From Phallusia fumigata (lineage: Eukaryota; Chordata; Ascidiacea; Phlebobranchia; Ascidiidae), in the NCBI GenBank assembly GCA_008931825.1, contig QXVZ01016476.1:1-23556 (forward strand): a stretch of DNA of 23,556 nt, written 5' to 3'. Under the pieces are notes generated by a model. The model did not search any database. It saw only the letters and a program-made list of their open reading frames with translations, and had not been told where the DNA came from. The position numbers were made by a program, and so were the translations under genes. This document shows, piece after piece, positions 21,328 through 23,556 of the stretch (its first letter is position 1; every line of letters begins with the position of its first letter).

Positions 21328-21699
21328 ATCATTTACATCACGTGTAAAACAACAAACAACTAAAAAAGGAACAAACACATCAAATTATTATCGTTTGTGA
21401 CTACGCAATTCCAGGTAGCCCCCGGTAGCTGATCAAATAAAGGTGACCGCACCCAAGGCGAGACAACCTTGTTTTCGGATTCCTCTATCACGCGCGGTTG
21501 TGACGTAGTAGCGGGGGCAAACTTAACGTGCTAAACCGACGAACAACGTCACGAACGTTTTTTGACATTTTCAAGTAAGCACAAGTATCAACGTGCAAAT
21601 GCGTTTTGTAGCTTGAGGGCTCAAGATTACGGTTAGATTATTATAACATTTAAACCATTGCGATTATCAGAAAAATGCCTGGAGGCCTACTGAGTCTGA

Positions 21700-21706
21700 T
21701 ATAAAA
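21700..21706 (+). promoter_or_regulatory. TATA box candidate of the cysteine-rich gene
   Basis: TATAAAA stands about 210 bases before the ATG. Transcription from about 30 bases downstream would give a short leader. A GTAAGT donor at 21773 and an acceptor-like CAAAG just before the ATG hint at a 5'UTR intron, but this is not certain. Confidence 0.4.
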
Positions 21707-21853
21707 CGAAGCTGAATTTGAGCTTTAAATCATCATCATTTTGTTGGAAGTTAACGCTGTTAACAGTGAAAAAGTAAGTGTGCTTTTATCATAAGCACCT
21801 CTTTAGGCGTTTATACACTTAATATTAGCTTTGTATGTACTAATAAATGTCTA

Positions 21854-21895
21854 TTTAATAGTTGTCACTTTGTACTTAATAGTTGCCACTTTGTG
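21854..21895 (+). repeat. 21-bp tandem direct repeat near the start codon
   Basis: TTAATAGTTGTCACTTTGTA(C) is followed directly by a second copy that differs at two positions (GCC for GTC, and GTGC for GTAC at the end). It ends 21 bases before the ATG of the cysteine-rich gene, so it lies in its leader or a leader intron. Confidence 0.75.
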
Positions 21896-21916
21896 CAAAG
21901 TAAGCGAAGTGTTGCA

Positions 21917-23556
21917 ATGATGAGAACGGTTTTGTTTCTGGCCATGTGTTTCGTTGTTGCACAAGGTTAGTAGAAGCATGCAAAATTTTGTGATGGTGCT
22001 TTGCATTTGGTTGGCATTCTCAGTTGTCGCACATCTGGTATCTATTACAGTATTTACAAGTTTTTACATGTTAACCAATACAAATGTTTGAACCTTGCAT
22101 AAAAAGTTTGGATATTTTTAGAAGTTTGCCATTTTACCATTAAGCGTTTAGTTAATGCCCTAATATCGTTTTGAGAAGTATCCTTAAAATTTTATCATCT
22201 GGTTTGGTGTAAAAAAAACAATTTATCTATTGTTGTTGGTATTATTTAATTTTTAAAATGTTTACAGAAAAAAACTTTGTTTTTCCAGGGTTCCCAGGAT
22301 CCCCAAGGTCTCCAAAACCCCGTCGGGAAAGTACCGACCGTCCCAGTCGCGATGCAAATTCCATGCAGAGATGCATGATAAAATGTGTCGCATCTAACAA
22401 GTGCCCTGTTCGCATGAACGCAAGCGATTCCATGCAAAACCAACGGCAAGAATGCAAAGAATGTGTTCAAGAAGCCTGTGGTTAGTCAGTTTGTAGCTTT
22501 CAGGGCTAAATTCCAATAGTATATTGAAAAGCATTAACACACAAATGAAGAAATACTAACATTTAAATAACTGGGGTGGAGAAACAGAGCTGGTTTGCAG
22601 AATTGAATTTGTTAGACTAGCAGTACTTTTGCTTTCAGGCCACTTCGACCGATCCAACAAAAGCACAGTGAAAGATTGTGTGGAACAAGCAAAAGACAAC
22701 TGTTCGGCCTGTCCTACCCCTTCGCCAGCTGAGCGTGCATCCAAAGTAAAATGCAAGACGTGCATGAAAAAATGCAAGCCCGATAGCCGTAAGTTTTGTA
22801 CCGATGAAAGTTACTTGTTCATAGTTCTGCTAGCGCTGGAGTATTTTTTCGGCCTGTAACTATTAGTATTTTCGTTTCAGCTCGTTCACCCAAAGTTAAC
22901 CGTCGCGACCGAGGTAAGTACAAATTCCTTGTAATAATTCAAACGAAACCGACTTCCCTTAGAAAAAAATATATTTCTTTACATCCTCAGCAAACAAGTT
23001 GGTTTTCCCTAATAAAATTTAACGCAAAAGAATTGTCACGGCTAACTACACAAGGCTATGCGAAGCTCTTAAGTTAAAACATGTCAACGAGAATTACTTA
23101 GAAGGTTATATTTATTAAATGATGGTTAAGGCAATTCCGCGCTAGTTACTACCCACCCGATCGTTTGTCGATAATTTGCTGTTCGGTTGGCCATCACGGA
23201 AAATATATAGCTGCCCACGAGAATGAATTTATCTGTAAATTTGGAGATTCCGGGACAGAAAGCCGATCACCGAAGCAATCGCGTGGCCAGTGCTATAGGT
23301 CATGCGTGACGGCCGGCAACTGCACAAGTCTGAAAATCGTAAAAGAGCAAATGAAAGCGGCCAGGAACGCATGCATGGAATGCGTGGAGGACGACTGTGG
23401 TGAGAACAACGTTTTTAAGTTTAATAGTGTGTTGTTAAAATTTAAGTAGATTTTGGTTTATAAACCTTGGTGCAGGAATTTTCAACTTGGTTCAAAAGAC
23501 CCATTGGGGTTTAAATAGAAATGAGGTTATTCTGTGTTTATTTGTGTTGTGTCTCA
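21917..23556 (+). CDS. Secreted cysteine-rich repeat protein, 5' part
   Basis: Five exons are visible: 21917-21965, 22289-22480, 22639-22788, 22881-22913 and 23247-23399, all internal junctions phase 1, GT-AG; the gene continues past the right edge. The leader MMRTVLFLAMCFVVAQG is a signal peptide. Exon 2 carries a six-cysteine module C-x3-C-x5-C-x16-C-x2-C-x4-C; exon 5 has exactly the same spacing. Exon 3 is a variant, C-x7-C-x2-C-x13-C-x2-C-x3-C. Exon 4 is a 33-nt linker (PRSPKVNRRDR). An RSPK motif precedes both six-cysteine modules and also occurs in the linker. The acceptor of exon 5 is weak; an alternative at 23259 keeps the frame. I do not recognise the family. An extracellular disulfide-rich repeat protein is certain in outline, its role unknown. 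A second in-frame ATG immediately follows the first. Confidence 0.82.

Noticed and set aside
21052-21378. 108-codon minus-strand open frame
   Set aside because: Its translation is Phe/Thr/Cys-rich without domain features. The opposite strand gives a more protein-like sequence, though that too is weak.
22556-22777. Minus-strand frame opposite exon 3 of the cysteine-rich gene
   Set aside because: It is antisense to a cysteine-patterned exon with clean splice sites on the plus strand.

Overview
The window is metazoan DNA. It has AT-rich intergenic sequence, GT-AG introns mostly of 65 to 500 bases, and modular extracellular domains built from phase-matched exons. The compact introns, the domain mix and the tRNA-relic repeats fit a solitary ascidian (Ciona-like tunicate). 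That assignment is an inference; no marker gene fixes the species.

Minus strand, 1-15232: two head-to-tail paralogues of a secreted or membrane pentraxin-like family. The complete one (15232 down to 3247) can be assembled by eye into 28 exons whose phases all close, giving a predicted 1410-residue precursor. Its order is signal peptide, three pentraxin/LamG-like units (three main exons each, plus a 23-nt microexon), nine EGF-like domains (one exon each), a short Ser/Thr linker, a complete zona pellucida (ZP) module, a dibasic cleavage site, an external hydrophobic patch and a C-terminal membrane anchor. A poly(A) signal lies 28 bases past the stop. The second gene (1166 down to the left edge) is represented only by its signal-peptide exon and the first two exons of one pentraxin unit. 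Its first two coding exons have exactly the same lengths (64 and 272 nt) and phases as those of the first gene. The ZP/EGF/TM layout recalls ascidian egg-coat (vitelline coat) precursors such as HrVC120 of Halocynthia. The N-terminal pentraxin array is the unusual part.

15233-18707: no convincing gene. It contains a near-identical tandem duplication (16660-17640 and 17642-18707) separated by exactly one N, best read as two unmerged haplotypes or contig ends rather than a biological duplication.

Plus strand, 18708-21699: a probable two-exon gene (19397-20241) for a 67-residue single-pass membrane protein ending in a PPSY motif, with one unresolved base in a codon. A low-confidence terminal-exon candidate lies near 21175-21327.

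Plus strand, 21700-23556: the 5' part of a gene for a secreted, cysteine-rich repeat protein. Two copies of one six-cysteine module with identical spacing (C-x3-C-x5-C-x16-C-x2-C-x4-C) flank a variant module and a tiny basic linker exon; the gene runs off the right edge.

Nothing in the window links the three gene types functionally. The most interesting candidate system is the pentraxin-EGF-ZP pair, which could form a polymerising extracellular coat that presents calcium-dependent lectin domains.
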